Below, piece after piece: positions 53,227-64,000 of a stretch of DNA of 64,000 nucleotides. This DNA comes from Euptelea pleiosperma (taxonomy: Eukaryota; Streptophyta; Magnoliopsida; Ranunculales; Eupteleaceae). The notes beneath the pieces were generated by a model that was not told where the DNA came from, did no database searches, and was given only the letters and a program-made list of their open reading frames with translations. Position numbers and translations under genes: made by a program. Where the stretch lies: NCBI GenBank assembly GCA_035048495.1, contig CM068549.1, positions 18,509,103 to 18,573,102 of the forward strand, in the 5' to 3' direction. Within the stretch, counting starts at the first letter, position 1. Every line of letters begins with the position of its first letter.

Positions 53227-53514
53227 TTTGTGTAAATAAACCATCTCACCAAACCCTCGTTGGTTATCTTTTTCTCTGTTTGCAATAATCAAATGTGATG
53301 ACGCATTTTTGTTAAATGTGAAAAATGTTGATTTGAAGAGGTAAATCGCTCATAGGAAAAATCAATTCCCTTATATTTTTCTTTTTAATTCAAGCTCTCT
53401 TCTTCTGTGAGAATGGAATTAGTAGAAGAAATGAGATTCTCTCTGTATACACTGGAGGGTGGCATGTGTGTTGCATGTGAGTGATTGTAGGATCCTTTTT
53501 GGAGACTATGGTAT

Positions 53515-53790
53515 GAGCCACGTGGCGCGCTCTTAGAGACAACTAACCATATGGATGTTTGGTCCATCCCTATGTGGATCTACATACCAAAATCAACGTG
53601 ATTAGTGATTTCAAACTGTTGGATCTTTGTACCACAAATAATGCTCGAAGTCAATCAACCCATGAAAACGACTCCAATCCAACACTTACAAATTATTAAT
53701 CAGGCTATACATCCATTTACTCAACAATCTCTAAGAGTGTGTCACGTGGCTCTATAGTGTCCCATCATGATGACAACCATCAGCAATGTT
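53515..53790. repeat. G-box MITE copy, degenerate
   Basis: The left arm has GAGCCACGTGGCGCGC and ATATGGATGTTTGGTCCATC; the right arm keeps GTGTCACGTGGCTC. Both arms thus retain a G-box core. Confidence 0.7.
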
Positions 53791-53849
53791 CTATTCGGGA
53801 GAAATTTTTTGATCTTGACATTTTTCAATTGGTGCGTCTAGGATTCACC

Positions 53850-54118
53850 TAAAAATGCCATGTGACATGCTCTTAGAGATCATTGACCGTATGGATGTCT
53901 GAACTATCCCTAGGTGGACCTACATACTAAAAATCGGCATGATTAGTGGTTTCAAACCATTTGATTTTAGTTTTTTTATGGATTCATTTGTGGATTCGAG
54001 CATTATTTTCGGATACTCAGATCCAACGCCTAGAAACAACTAATCATGCTTATTTTTGGTATACAGGTCCACCTAAGGATGATTCAAATATCCGTAGGGT
54101 CAATGATTACTAAAAGGA
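53850..54118. repeat. G-box MITE relative
   Basis: The left arm (GCCATGTGACATGCTCTTAG, GACCGTATGGATGTCTG) and right arm (AGGTCCACCTAAGGATG) are present; the termini are lost. Confidence 0.6.
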
Positions 54119-54119
54119 G

Positions 54120-54780
54120 AAGCCTTTTTGGAATGGATCTAATCAGGAGGTTTTTGGGACTTAGGTCTCAGTCTCAGGAGATGCCTTTTTGTTTGTGAAC
54201 AAGTGGGCATATTGATGGAATCCTTAGAAAATTACATAGTCGTGCCCTCTGAAGAGGATTGCATGTGTTGGGTTTATTCCAAATCGGAACGTTTCTTAGT
54301 GAGTTCCTTTTTTGAAGCCCTATCACTCTCTCCTTCTACTAGACCTTTTGTGTGCCTTGGATTTGGAAAACCAAAATACCTTTGAAAATCCACTTCTTTG
54401 CATTGGCTGCCTCGTTTGATAGATAACTTGATTGCTAGAAAGTATATTTTGTTTAGTTATTGTGTAATGTGCAAGTCTAATGGTAATAACAAACTCATCT
54501 TCTTTTACACTGTGGTTTTGTCAGATAAAAGAACACTCCCTTCACGAAGTTATCATTAGCATCAAAGCCTTCCTCTACAGTTGGATTAGTATATTCCCAA
54601 AATTGAGAGACACTTTCTTTGAAGATTTGGTCCTTAGGTTTGAGTATCCATTGGAGAGATAATATGGTAGCTTTGTTTTCTTGTTTCCGGCTTTCTTATT
54701 TTCTATTTCCTTTTACGGGTTCCGCTTTCCTTGTTCCTTTGAGATCCCCTCGATCTCCTTTATATATATACAGGGGGAAA
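54120..54780 (+). pseudogene. LINE reverse-transcriptase C-terminus (zinc-binding domain) relic
   Basis: The plus strand reads CMCWVYSKSERFLVSSFFEA then, after a frame change, KTKIPLKIHFFALAASFDR and further on HLLLHCGFV. These are the spaced elements of the domain at the C-terminus of plant non-LTR reverse transcriptases (W.....G.FSVKS.. / W....P.K...F.W.. / H....C). Stops and frameshifts are frequent. The fragment sits between two G-box MITE pieces. Confidence 0.75.
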
Positions 54781-54784
54781 GCAA

Positions 54785-55100
54785 CGTGCACCTTACACGT
54801 GGCCGCACCTTACATGTAGCACACTCGTAGAAATCACTCACCGTATCGATATTTGGCCTATCCCTAGATGGACCTACATGCAAAAAATCAGCTTATTAAT
54901 AATTTTTAATAATAATTTATAAGGATTTGATTGGAGTCGTTTTCACTGGTTGATTTTTAATCGTAGATTTTGAGCATTATATGGGTAATAAGATCCAAAG
55001 GTTTGAAATCACAAAATAGGCTTTTATAGGTCCACCTAGGGACGGGACAAACATTCATGCAGTCAACAGTACCTAAGAGTGCCACGTGGCTTATACTATT
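54785..55100. repeat. G-box MITE relative
   Basis: The left arm has TTACACGTGGC and CCGTATCGATATTTGGCC; the right arm ends AGTGCCACGTGGCTTATAC. Both arms retain CACGTGG. Confidence 0.65.
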
Positions 55101-55611
55101 GTCCGATGCGAGCGTGCTGGATATCCTGAACTGTGCAGGGCATACTCCAACACAGGTTCTATCCTTAGAAGAGAGGCATTTAATGAGGGTTTTACCTTTG
55201 AAAGTAGAGAGGCCTTTAATTGTGTCACATGCGTGGCAGTACCGATACCGATTGTTGCTTTATAATAGTATAGATATTATGGACTTATAAAAAAACTCTA
55301 AAAGTGCCACATGGCCTTTTTAGGTGCTACTTGGACGGCCAGATAAAAAATTGCTAGAATCAAAAAAATTATCATGAATGGGTGAGAATGTTAACTTTTG
55401 GTAGAAAGGAAAGGGCATTTAATGAACTGGTCCCTAGTTTTTTTTCTTTATTATAGAAAAAACTAGGTGCCTAATGAACGTAAATGTGCTTTCCATAACT
55501 AAATTAGAAAATTTATACCATGAACAGAGTCTAGATTCCGGTGCTTCACTCCATGTGTCCTTGGCCCACTCTAAGGCGGCTCACTCTGGTACCCCTATTT
55601 TCTCACTTTTG

Positions 55612-55831
55612 GGCGAGGCTTCCATGCGCCAGGGCCGTATAGAGCAAACAAAACGGCCTTGCTCAGTGCTTGCCACGTCAGTGAAAAAGCAAAAAAGAAA
55701 AATCAAAAAATCAAAATCGATAAACTTGGGTTGCGGTTGCCTGGGTGGTTTTGCTTTTCCACTGACGTGGCAAGCACTGAGCAGGGACGTTTTGTTTGCT
55801 TTATACGGTCCTAGCGCATGGAAGCCTCTCC
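55612..55831. repeat. Foldback repeat with arms of about 80 bp
   Basis: The left arm (GGCGAGGCTTCCATGCGCCA ... CAGTGCTTGCCACGTCAGTG) and right arm (its near-perfect inverse) surround a spacer of about 50 bp. GTACCCCTATTTTCTC occurs on both outer sides (55589-55604, about 55871-55886), a 16-bp direct repeat. Immediately after lies TGGCTCTGATACCA (about 55960-55973). On the minus strand this is TGGTATCAGAGCCA, the Copia-type initiator-tRNA primer-binding site, so the whole insertion may derive from a truncated LTR element. Confidence 0.7.
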
Positions 55832-56559
55832 CCTCACTTTTTGTGAGTGAGCTCCTGGCATTTTTTCCAGTACCCCTATTTTCTCTTTCTTGAGCGAGCC
55901 CCCAGGTAACCCTTTTCTCAAGTTGCCCCTCCTGTGACTTGAACCCATGATGTGGGGTTGGCTCTGATACCAAATGTTAAGACCCAAACCAATACAACAA
56001 AAGCACCTAGGTGATAGAGGTAGGATCGTTTCACCAGTACTTATAATGAGTATGTTGGTGAGTTCTTACTGGGAATGATCATGCCTATAAGATGGTTGGA
56101 ATTGTGTCAATCATAATTAAGATGTTTGATGCAATAGATCGGACTTTGACAGATGTGAGACACATTCTGAAATTCAAGAAAATCTAATTACTTGGGAGCA
56201 GTTAATTTCGGTGGACGCAAATTTGTCGGTCAAGGTGAAAACTTGAAGTTATAAAAGGTGCCTTAATGGTGATAAAAGAAAAACACGTTGGCAATCCCTA
56301 TAAGTTGATTGGAAACATTATTTCAGGTCGAGCTACAACGTCTACAACTGATCCCACCTCGGAATGTTTGTCGTTTCTAGCATGCACATTTGGGTCACAT
56401 AAGTGAGCGATGTATGAAAATTCTTTTTGATACTAAATTGATTCATTCTTTTATATGTTATGATTTGGACATATGTGAGTATTGTGCTATGGAAAACAAT
56501 CTCGGCTAATTAGTTTTGGGCTAAATCAATTTCAATGGCCCATTATCTAATAACGGGGG

Positions 56560-57379
56560 CCTTGTTAGCAATTCATAATACCGCAAAAAGTCGAGATGTG
56601 AAAAATTCGAGTTTTATTCGATTTTGGGTTTAAAAAATCCAGTCAAATATTCGGTCAAAAATTCACTAAACGGCAAATATGTAGGGTTTATACGTGTTTT
56701 ATACATTCTACTTTAAAAATTCGAAAATAAAAAATTCGGTACATTTTGAAAGAGAATCAATATATTTAATAATATAGCTACCATAGTCCATTGTATTATA
56801 GTTACTACAAATTCGATACATGCTGAAAGGGAGTCAATATACTACTTGAGGTTGAGTCAACCAATAAACACGTTTTGTTCTAATTACTTTTTATCTTTAG
56901 CTAAATAAAACATAGGAACGTGTGGTTCAAGCACTTTTTATTTTTTCTACTTTAATATCAAATCAGAGAAATAAGTGATAGTTAAGGGAGTTTGAGTTAT
57001 ATAAATAGGACTAAAATGTAAGGGGGAAAATATACTTACCTTAACAGGGTTAATGGGTGATAAAAAAAGGCCCATGGCCTAGGTTAATGGCATCTATTAC
57101 ACTTAGGAGGGGCGATCGCTTAAGATCTACCCAAGTGGTAGAGTAACCGAGGGACAGAGAAAAACAACATACCTTTAATGTTGTTTTTCTGGGAATAAAC
57201 AGCAGTTCTGGCCCGTTGTTTTTTTGAAACGAATTTTTCAAAAATTCTTAAAAATGGGTTCAATTCGTTTGAGCTTGAAAAAAACCAAAATTTTCTGACT
57301 TATTCAAATATTCGGATGAATAAAACTTTTTTGAAAAAAATATAAAATTCGCGAATTAATCGGATGATTGCTAACAAGG
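56560..57379. mobile_element. hAT-like element with exact 8-bp TSD inside the Copia relic
   Basis: Termini CCTTGTTAGCAAT and ATTGCTAACAAGG are perfect 13-bp inverse repeats, flanked by AACGGGGG on both sides (56552-56559, 57380-57387). 820 bp; the arms are rich in AATTCG words. No transposase. Confidence 0.88.
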
Positions 57380-57789
57380 AACGGGGGTCACCCTCTCTAG
57401 CAATAGATTGCAAAATTTCATAAGAAGATTGAGTGGTCAACTTGTTGAGAATTCTAACTTGAAAATCTTTGGGTGTGATGCTTAGGCCCTGCTTGGTTCG
57501 CTGCACTTGGGTGCATTTTGCACTTTAGTGCAAATACAATGAATTGTGTTCCAATCATTTGCAATGTAAGTCACTTACAATTGTTTGGGTCACGCCATGT
57601 AAGTAGATAGATGCAAATGAAGTTTAGCTGATTGGTTGGTAGTGCATTGCAAATGAATGCAATTGATTAATTTATTTCTTGATTTTACAAAAAAAATTTG
57701 CACAATAAAATTATTATTGTAATATTATTGTTATCATTGTTGATTTCATCATTATTATTATTATTAATTATAATTATTATCATTATAAT

Positions 57790-58165
57790 CATTGTTTAAA
57801 AAATTGCCGTTATAACAGATTCGGACCTCCCCGTTACATTTGTACAGTTAAAACACTTAAAAATAACGACTTGTATTTTTGTTATAACTAATGTTATTTT
57901 CCATTTTTTTCCCGTTATAACGACCGTTATTTTCTGGAAAATTTTGTAAAAAAAAAAGGCCGTTATTTCAGTTATTTTCTGTCATTTTAATTTATTCAAA
58001 TTTGAAAATTTGAATTTCAGCCCCATTTTTTCCGTTTTCCCCTCTTATTTTTCCTTTATGCCCCTGAGTGTTAAAATTTGTAACAAGGGCTCTTATAACA
58101 GAAAAAACGATAACGCCCCAAGTCCGTTATACCGTTATAACGGCCCCTTTTAAACCTTGATTATA
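57790..58165. repeat. GTTATAACGG foldback element nested in the Harbinger-like element
   Basis: Arms with CCGTTATAAC and a right end GGCCCCTTTTAAACCTTGAT match the element at 52856-53226. It interrupts an (ATT)n-rich stretch present on both sides. Confidence 0.6.
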
Positions 58166-58265
58166 ATTATTATTGTTATTATTATATTATCATTGTTATT
58201 ATTATTATTATTATTTTGGAGAGGAAAGCTTGGGGTTAGGGGACCCCGACCAGCTATATAAAAAA

Positions 58266-58563
58266 GGGTCGGGATCGGGGGGGACAACCATTTTGGTGTA
58301 CCCACCTAGAAGATGAATCAATGGCTGATTTTTGGTGAGGATGATTTCCTCACCATATAGATCACCCCCACAAAAAATCAGCACATTCTGAAATTTCTAA
58401 CCCCCTCAAATGTGGTTTTCAAGTTGCATGGTAAAAATAGACAGTCCATAATTCTTCGACTTCCAAACCAGTCTATGAATATCGGAATGATATGAATTTT
58501 TGTGAGGACGATCTCCTCGCCAAAGAGATCATCCTCACCAAAAATCAGCCATTGATTCATCTT
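58266..58563. mobile_element. MULE-type MITE, second family, right end truncated
   Basis: Starts GGGTCGGGATCGGGGGGGAC and matches the elements at 13928 and 27999 through the GAGGACGATCTCCTC motif and CAGCCATTGATTCATC. The right terminal arm is missing. It gives the uninterrupted reference for the nested insertion at 13949. Confidence 0.8.
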
Positions 58564-59975
58564 CTATGTGAAAAATAGAAAACGAAAAAAATAAAGAAAT
58601 AAAAAATAAAAAGATAATAATAATAATAAAAAATAATCACGGTGGTTGTTGTTATTATTATTTTTATTTTTATTTTTTTTGAAAAAAAAATGTTGAGCTA
58701 ACACAATGCACTTGCTTGCAGTAGTTTTTGGGCTGTACTTCCTTGCATCTATTTTGTTAAGGACTCTACAAGGGCTTGTCAACCACTTGCATGGCGGTTC
58801 ATTGCACACCTCCAACCAATCACTTTCAATCCCAAAATTGTGGCAAGTGTGTGCATTGCACTCAATTTGCAGTGTACCAAGCAGGGCCTAACTCTCATGT
58901 TTCAACTGCTAAGAGAGAGAAGGTAAGTTGAAAGGCAAATAAGTGTACTTTTTTATAGCTACGAAGACGGGGAAAGGGTTTACAAATTGTTGTATTATGC
59001 TTCGAGCCTTCGACTTCAATAAAATCATTATTAGCCAAGATGTCAAGTTTGAAGAGGGTTTTCTATTTCGAAAAGAAGATAAAATATAAAGCCAAAAAGA
59101 ATGAAGTAGAGAAGTCGACTGTTGACATGGAGTTATGTAAGAATTAAATATTCGACGAATACATGAATAACAAGTGGTGGAGCAGCTACATGTAAGGAGA
59201 AGTCCACAAAGAGATAGTAGACTTCAATCAAGATTTCAGGACGATTCTAACGTAGCGTTTGCACTCATTACAAATGAGGGAGATCCGTCTTCTTTTCAAG
59301 AAGCACGGGAAGATTTATATGCAGAAAAGTGGATGATGGCCATGCAAAAAGAAATGGATACTTTGCATAAAAATCGGAAGTGGGAGTAGGAAGGCATTCG
59401 GATCCAAATGGGTTTTTTCCGAAAGAAGCACCAATGATAGCAAAGGGGTATGCACAGAAAAAATGAAATTACTTCAATGAGATCTTTGCGCCGGTTGTCC
59501 AGCATGTTTCGATCAAAATGGTATTGGCTTTGGTTGTTACCCAATACAATTTGGAGTTGGAACAACTTGATGTTAAAACTACGTTTCTACACGGGGGAAT
59601 TAAAAGAGCAAATTTACATGAATCAACCATAAAGGTTCGTGGCAAAATGAAATGAGGGTCTTGTTAGCAAATTGAAGAGGGCTTTCTATGTTGAGGGGAA
59701 TACATGGAATTGACAGGCACGTTCAAGGAAGTTGTTTGGTTAAAGGAAGGATAAGTGAGTTGGGCTTTCAACAAGAAGCGATAACTGTTCGTTGTGACAG
59801 TGAAAACGCCATTAATTTGTAGTACTCCTGGACCAAGCACATTGACATTTGCCACCATTTTATCCAATAGATACTAGAAGATGGTACTATAATTCTTGAA
59901 AAGATACATACTAGCGAGGATCTGGCGAACATGCTTATGAAAGTAATTCCTCTAGAGAAGTTTAGGCTTCTCAGC

Positions 59976-61730
59976 TTCTCTGGGTCTAGCAGAAAGATGA
60001 AGAAAAGAGTTTGCACAGGTGATGTTGGCAGGAAACCTACCCAAGGTGAGATTGTTAAAGAAGTTGTCTAATTTTTTTGGGTTTCTTACTTTACAGTTTA
60101 CACCAATCTGAAACTTGTACCAGCCGACCGATTGAACTAGAAAACCGGTAAACCTTCCCCCAAAACAGTCCAAGTCAGCATCAACCCGACTTGATATTTT
60201 CTAATTATATTTTTTAAACACAGAGAAACCCACCAGTGTTGAACCAGTGAACTGGCAACTCCACCGGTTAGATGATCGGTCGGTTTTCAGAACACTAATT
60301 TACATGTCTTATACTTGGGGTTGGATTTCTATTTTCTGTAAGTTCTTTTTTTGGTTAAATCTTTTTCTTAATTGGGGGTTGGGGATGGTGGTTTCCCTAC
60401 CACCCATATGCATTGTAAAAGATAAATATAAGAAAACATAGAGAAAACTAGTGAAGTATACTGCTGGCCCTAATTTTAGGGAAGAACTAAAGAAACCCTA
60501 AAAAGCATTAAGAGGTTGAGAGACAAGCAAGGCTTCTACCTTTGAGCTCTTTGAAGCCTTGTACTCTCTATTTATTATTCATAATGATCTCCCATCACTT
60601 TGTGCTGTGGTCTTTTCCCGTTGGGGTTTTTCCACATTAGATGACAGGTTCTAGGCTGGGTGATTTTATTTTATGTTGATCCAATTCTTGATGTTTCCAC
60701 TGCACAAACCATAACAGCTGGTTGGTTTCATCCTGCAATTTGTGTGTATAAGCCAATTATCCAAACCGTCTTAACTATTCTAGAATTGGATGAGCTATAT
60801 AGCATGAGAATTACGTATTGTTGTCTACAACATGAACTTCTTGTGAATCAGATGAATTTGAGACTGCCATAAAAGCAAATTGGAAGCCTTGAATATAATT
60901 TGGATTACATGGTAAACAGGGTTTTATGAAGAGAATCAAATACTAATGCCATACACTGGAGTAATATGAAACAAATCAAAAACACAAATTTGTCTATTAT
61001 GTGTGAGATGTCTCATTTATTCTCACCTGCTTGCACTAAACTGACCGGCAAGACATAATCAAAACTCATGATATACATCCTACCACCTGGATGATGAAAA
61101 GGTTGTGTCTCCACTTGCACATGCCACGAGTGTGTCTGCTTGTGTTCAGCATCTTCGACATTGATGGTGGTCGCGATCAATTGCATACATTTCATGTCTT
61201 GGAACAGGTCACTCCCTCTGAATCAAGAAAGCCAAGATTCAAATACTTCAGTGATGCAACATGGATGAAACATCTCATTCCCAAACAAATTAACATGTCG
61301 GACATGCAACACTCTTTTACAAAACCCTTTTCCTTTTTTTTCCGTCTATTATCTGTTTTCTACCATAGTATAAAGCTGTAAACACAATTATAATTTCATG
61401 GAATAATAGCATAACCTGTAGCAGGTCGACCCCAATATGATCCAAGGTCCTTTGCGTTCCATTTGCCACATTACATTTGTTATACTCTAAACTCGAACGA
61501 ACTAATATTTATATAAAGAAAATACCTTTGAACTAATATGGTATTGATATTGCATAATACAGCAAAGGGTCCATCTAGTCCACCCTGAGGCCAATATACC
61601 ATCCCCATACCTGCACACATGGCTAATGTCCAGGGATAGGATCCAACTGTTCGACGGGTCCCATCCAAGAGATCTCCTATGCTGAAAACCAACTTGATTG
61701 GATCTGTATTGACCAAACCTAATTTGATGA
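59976..61730. other. Intergenic DNA after the Copia relic, possible LTR
   Basis: 60085-60300 carries ACCGG and CGGTCGG words in both orientations, an old foldback. About 60360-60760 (with GAAGCCTTGTACTCTCTATT and CTTTTCCCGTTGGGGTTTTT) reads like a Copia LTR and could be the 3' LTR of the relic. No gene seen. Confidence 0.4.
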
Positions 61731-61731
61731 C

Positions 61732-61841
61732 CTATGTTACCCAGATAGACCAAGGACACGGCCCCGATACAGCATTTACACAAAAAATCGACGTACCCGG
61801 CACGGATACAACACCCAATTTGAAGTATCTGGGTAACATAG
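61732..61841. mobile_element. 110-bp MITE with perfect 16-bp inverted repeats
   Basis: CTATGTTACCCAGATA and its exact inverse TATCTGGGTAACATAG bound the element. Flanks TTGATGAC (61724-61731) and TCGATGAC (61842-61849) match 7/8. It is related to 63453-63919 by the CTATGT.AC terminus. Confidence 0.82.
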
Positions 61842-61849
61842 TCGATGAC

Positions 61850-62501
61850 CATAACCATCCACCATTGACTTTCATTCTGGTCATTCATTGTCGTCATCAT
61901 ATATATAACATATGTTAATCAATTAATTTATTTTCTTACCAACCAAAAGAATGTGAAAGTTGGCTGCATTTGGTTATCCATTGAAGTCAATTTTAGCATA
62001 ATTGATCTTCATGGAACCCATCAAATGGTGGATCCCCACTCCCCTGCACTTACGCCACATGTCAGGAAGGTAGACCAGCCTTAGACAGGGACATTAAACT
62101 TCTCCTATAATGTATCCCATTGTGTACTATATATGAACTGATATTTATATTACATATTACACCATTTAAATGTGTCGGTGTTTCGATTTTACTAGGGTGT
62201 TCAGCATGTCCACCACCTTGCGTCCAAGGCTGACACTCATATCTTTGTCTGCTTTTGAGTTGTACAGCTTACCAATATAGCTTAGAAATTGAAGACTTTA
62301 GCATCCTTTTGTTCAATAGGTAAGATTGGCAACCTTTTTGAACTTACAGTTCAGATCAATTGATGTCACAGACTTTGATTTTATGAACCATCACTAGGTA
62401 CAACATATGTTTTCTTTTCCCTAATTCAACTTATTATAGATAAGTTGAAGTAAACTAAGGAAAATTAATGTTAATAAGAAAGGAACTTCTCGAGACCAAA
62501 C
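61850..62501. other. Probable intron or 3' region of the BAG6-like gene
   Basis: The last exon of the BAG6-like gene should lie on the minus strand below 62502, but it is expected to be only a few codons long and I cannot place it. Confidence 0.4.
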
Positions 62502-63158
62502 CTTTTGCCGTTTAGAATTTGTAGGGTTTGCTGAAGGGTCACTGTGCCGACGCGAGGTCCCAACATCGACTGAATTTTCCTCAGCCTGCACATGTTTCAT
62601 TGCTTAGTTTGAAAATTCGATTGCTGGATTTATGTCTAATCTTTCGTCGGGTAAATGTAACAAGAATCCAAACATATCCTTCCCTTCTCGTTACAGGGAA
62701 CATGACCACTAGAAGAAGCCAAATGCAAGGGCTTGAGCGGAGCATGCTTACTGGTGTTGAGGAATCTCGAACAATTCTATTCTCAGAAGTATCTGCTCTT
62801 TCCGGCGGAGCAACATTTGGCTCCGTAGATGTAATTTGAGATATGACAGGCATGATCTGACGAAGCAAAGTGGATAAGAAGACTCCTTCATCAATACCCG
62901 ATCTCTGTGCTGCCTCATGAGTATCAGCATCTCCGGTTGTACCACCCTGCTCTGTGGCAGAACCAGTAGCCAATCCCGGAAAGTTGACATTACCAATACG
63001 GACTTGCTCTCCTGAAAAAATGGTCCTTAGCAACTGATCAAATCTGCTCGGAATCTGTGTTGCAGATTCTTGCCCATCTATAGCCCCACCATTCAATAAA
63101 GTGTTATTATTAGAATCAGATGGCTCCTGTTGTCTTGAATTGGGAGTAGGCAATGTCC
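62502..63158 (-). CDS. BAG6/CIP73-like ubiquitin-domain protein, two 3'-proximal exons
   Basis: Exon 62752-63158 encodes TLPTPNSRQQEPSDSNN..., SRFDQLLRTIFSGEQVRIGN, VFLSTLLRQIMPVISQ and PNVAPPERADTSENRIVRDS. The acceptor is CCTGCAG and the donor GTAAGC. Exon 62502-62585 encodes AEENSVDVGTSRRHSDPSAN, PTNSKRQK, with a GTGCAG acceptor and GTTTGG donor; phases agree. These match, from memory, the C-terminal part of plant large BAG6-like proteins (CIP73 in legumes). Those carry an N-terminal ubiquitin-like domain and act in protein quality control or signalling; the ubiquitin-like domain would lie beyond the right edge. The gene enters the window from the right, with the upstream intron from 63159. 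Confidence 0.82.
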
Positions 63159-63452
63159 CTGCAGGAAAAAAAAATCGGGGGATCCAGCTTTTGCAAACAA
63201 GCTCTAATGTGTCGGTTTAAATCATCAACAAGCTATAAGTTAAACCAAATCAATCCTAAGATCTGGATACACATCACCAACTTTAATAGAAAGCATGGGA
63301 CATGTCCAACAACCAGAAGGCGAACAACACGCTGCATTATGAATATTAACGTTAAATTTTGCAAGAATGTTATCACTTATTGCACCGAAGCTCCTTTATT
63401 TGCCAATAGTTTAGATCATTAGAGCTGTCTGATGTCTTAGATCACCCTAAAG

Positions 63453-63919
63453 CTATGTAACAAGGACATGACATTGGTTTTTTGGTGTGTTGGAGATATC
63501 AACACACAGACACGTGTTGACAAATCCCGACACATACTAACATGCACACTAGTGTCATTTTTTATTTTAATAATTTTTTATTTAAAAAATGATTTCTAAA
63601 AGAGGGTTGGTGTGTTCCATCCTCAGTACTTTGTTAAGGTGTTAAACACAGCTATAGACAGCCATCCCTCTTAATAAAGCTATTTACAACTATTATTATT
63701 GGATAGCTCCATGATGTATAGAAATGTTTTCTTTTACATTTCATATACTTCTTTCCATGTTTTAATTACAAAAATTTTGAATTAAATATTCTACAATATT
63801 ATACTATAATACATCTGTATGGATGTGTCTGCCTGTCAGGCTTCTTAAATCCGCCGTGTCAGACACCTCATATTTGTTTGTTGAACACCGAGACATGTGT
63901 CCATGTCATTGTTACATAG
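63453..63919. mobile_element. 467-bp MITE with exact 8-bp TSD in the BAG6-like gene intron
   Basis: Termini CTATGTAACAAGGACATG and the inverse CATGTC..TTGTTACATAG are flanked by CCCTAAAG on both sides (63445-63452, 63920-63927). Subterminal GACACG/TGTGTC words lie in inverted orientation. No coding. It lies in the presumed intron upstream of 63158. Confidence 0.85.
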
Positions 63920-64000
63920 CCCTAAAGGAAATCTGATGCCTTCATTTCTGAATGAATCCCTTGCTTACGCAAAGCCCTCCATGCTATGAAACACGGATAC

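Larger units (their letters stand above)
57485..58888. mobile_element. Harbinger-like element inside the Copia relic
   Basis: Termini GGCCCTGCTTGGTTCGCTG and the inverse GTGTACCAAGCAGGGCC, with subterminal TGCACTT...TTGCAATG words. Flanks TTA and TAA share TA. The interior contains a GTTATAACGG-type element (57790-58165), ATT microsatellites and a MULE MITE (58266-58563). Confidence 0.75.
55455..59975 (+). pseudogene. Copia polyprotein relic broken by four nested insertions
   Basis: Pieces in order: protease LDSGASLHVS at about 55532-55561; FTSTYNEYVGEFLLGNDHA then KMVGIV...TLTDVRHILKFKK (56030-56559); integrase part PSLAIDCKIS...DW (57388-57484); integrase C-terminal part (58889-59110); reverse transcriptase DDSNVAFALITNEGDPSSFQ, WMMAMQKEMDTLHKNRKWE, FAPVVQHVSIKMV, LELEQLDVKTTFLH and EQIYMNQP (about 59235-59640); RNase H EYMELTGTFKEVVWLK, CDSENAIN and TSEDLANML (59690-59975). 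Insertions: about 55562-56025, 56560-57379 and 57485-58888, the last itself containing further elements. Many stops and frameshifts; clearly dead. Confidence 0.85.

Noticed and set aside
54203..54385. Small gene at 54203
   Set aside because: It is part of the LINE zinc-binding-domain relic with a frame change just after it.
55474..55893. 139-codon plus frame as a gene
   Set aside because: It starts in the Copia protease (DSGAS) and runs into a foldback insertion.
55958..55975. Initiator tRNA-Met gene fragment
   Set aside because: Only the 3'-acceptor-like bases match; no cloverleaf could be formed. A primer-binding site on the minus strand explains it better.

Overview
The window is nuclear DNA of a flowering plant. 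Evidence: spliced genes with GT-AG (and one GC-AG) introns, a CC-NBS-LRR resistance gene, a plant hydroxyproline O-arabinosyltransferase, a telo-box in the leader of a ribosomal-protein gene, and dense AT-rich intergenic DNA made of nested plant transposons. I cannot name the species; nothing seen is specifically monocot.

Genes, left to right. (1) 1-3120, minus: first exon and part of the second of an N-myristoylation-type protein resembling plant RING-finger proteins. (2) 12887-13087, 17767-17970 and 19808-20011, plus: three diverged tandem copies of an unrecognised 66-67 aa His/Pro-rich protein, each with a duplicated upstream region. The middle copy has lost its TATA box and poly(A) signal but keeps its reading frame. 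(3) 30739-34882, plus: complete 8-exon HPAT-type hydroxyproline O-arabinosyltransferase. (4) 39457-42113, minus: CC-NBS-LRR gene broken by one frameshift. (5) 44293-51155, minus: complete 6-exon 40S ribosomal protein S11 (uS17), with a GC-AG intron and a 4.7-kb intron holding an antisense RPL11 (uL5) pseudogene. (6) 62502-63158, minus: two 3'-proximal exons of a BAG6/CIP73-like ubiquitin-domain protein.

Most of the remaining DNA is transposon-derived, and many elements can be bounded to the base by target-site duplications (TSDs). There are two MULE-type MITE families with 9-bp TSDs; one carries a G-box core (GCCACGTGGC) in both inverted arms. There are hAT-type elements with 8-bp TSDs, Tourist/Harbinger-type elements with TAA TSDs, a 1.95-kb Helitron, a SINE, LINE and Copia relics, and a 3.2-kb head-to-tail array of about 14 short Helitron-ended units (22696-25940). 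Nesting gives relative ages: a MULE-MITE inside a hAT element (27801-29843), a Harbinger-like element inside the Helitron, and hAT, Harbinger and MULE elements inside one Copia relic (55455-59975).

The strongest candidates for undescribed biology are the His/Pro-rich trio and the concatenated mini-Helitron array, followed by the G-box-dispersing MITE family. The genes do not form an obvious joint pathway; they look like ordinary dispersed plant genes separated by transposons.
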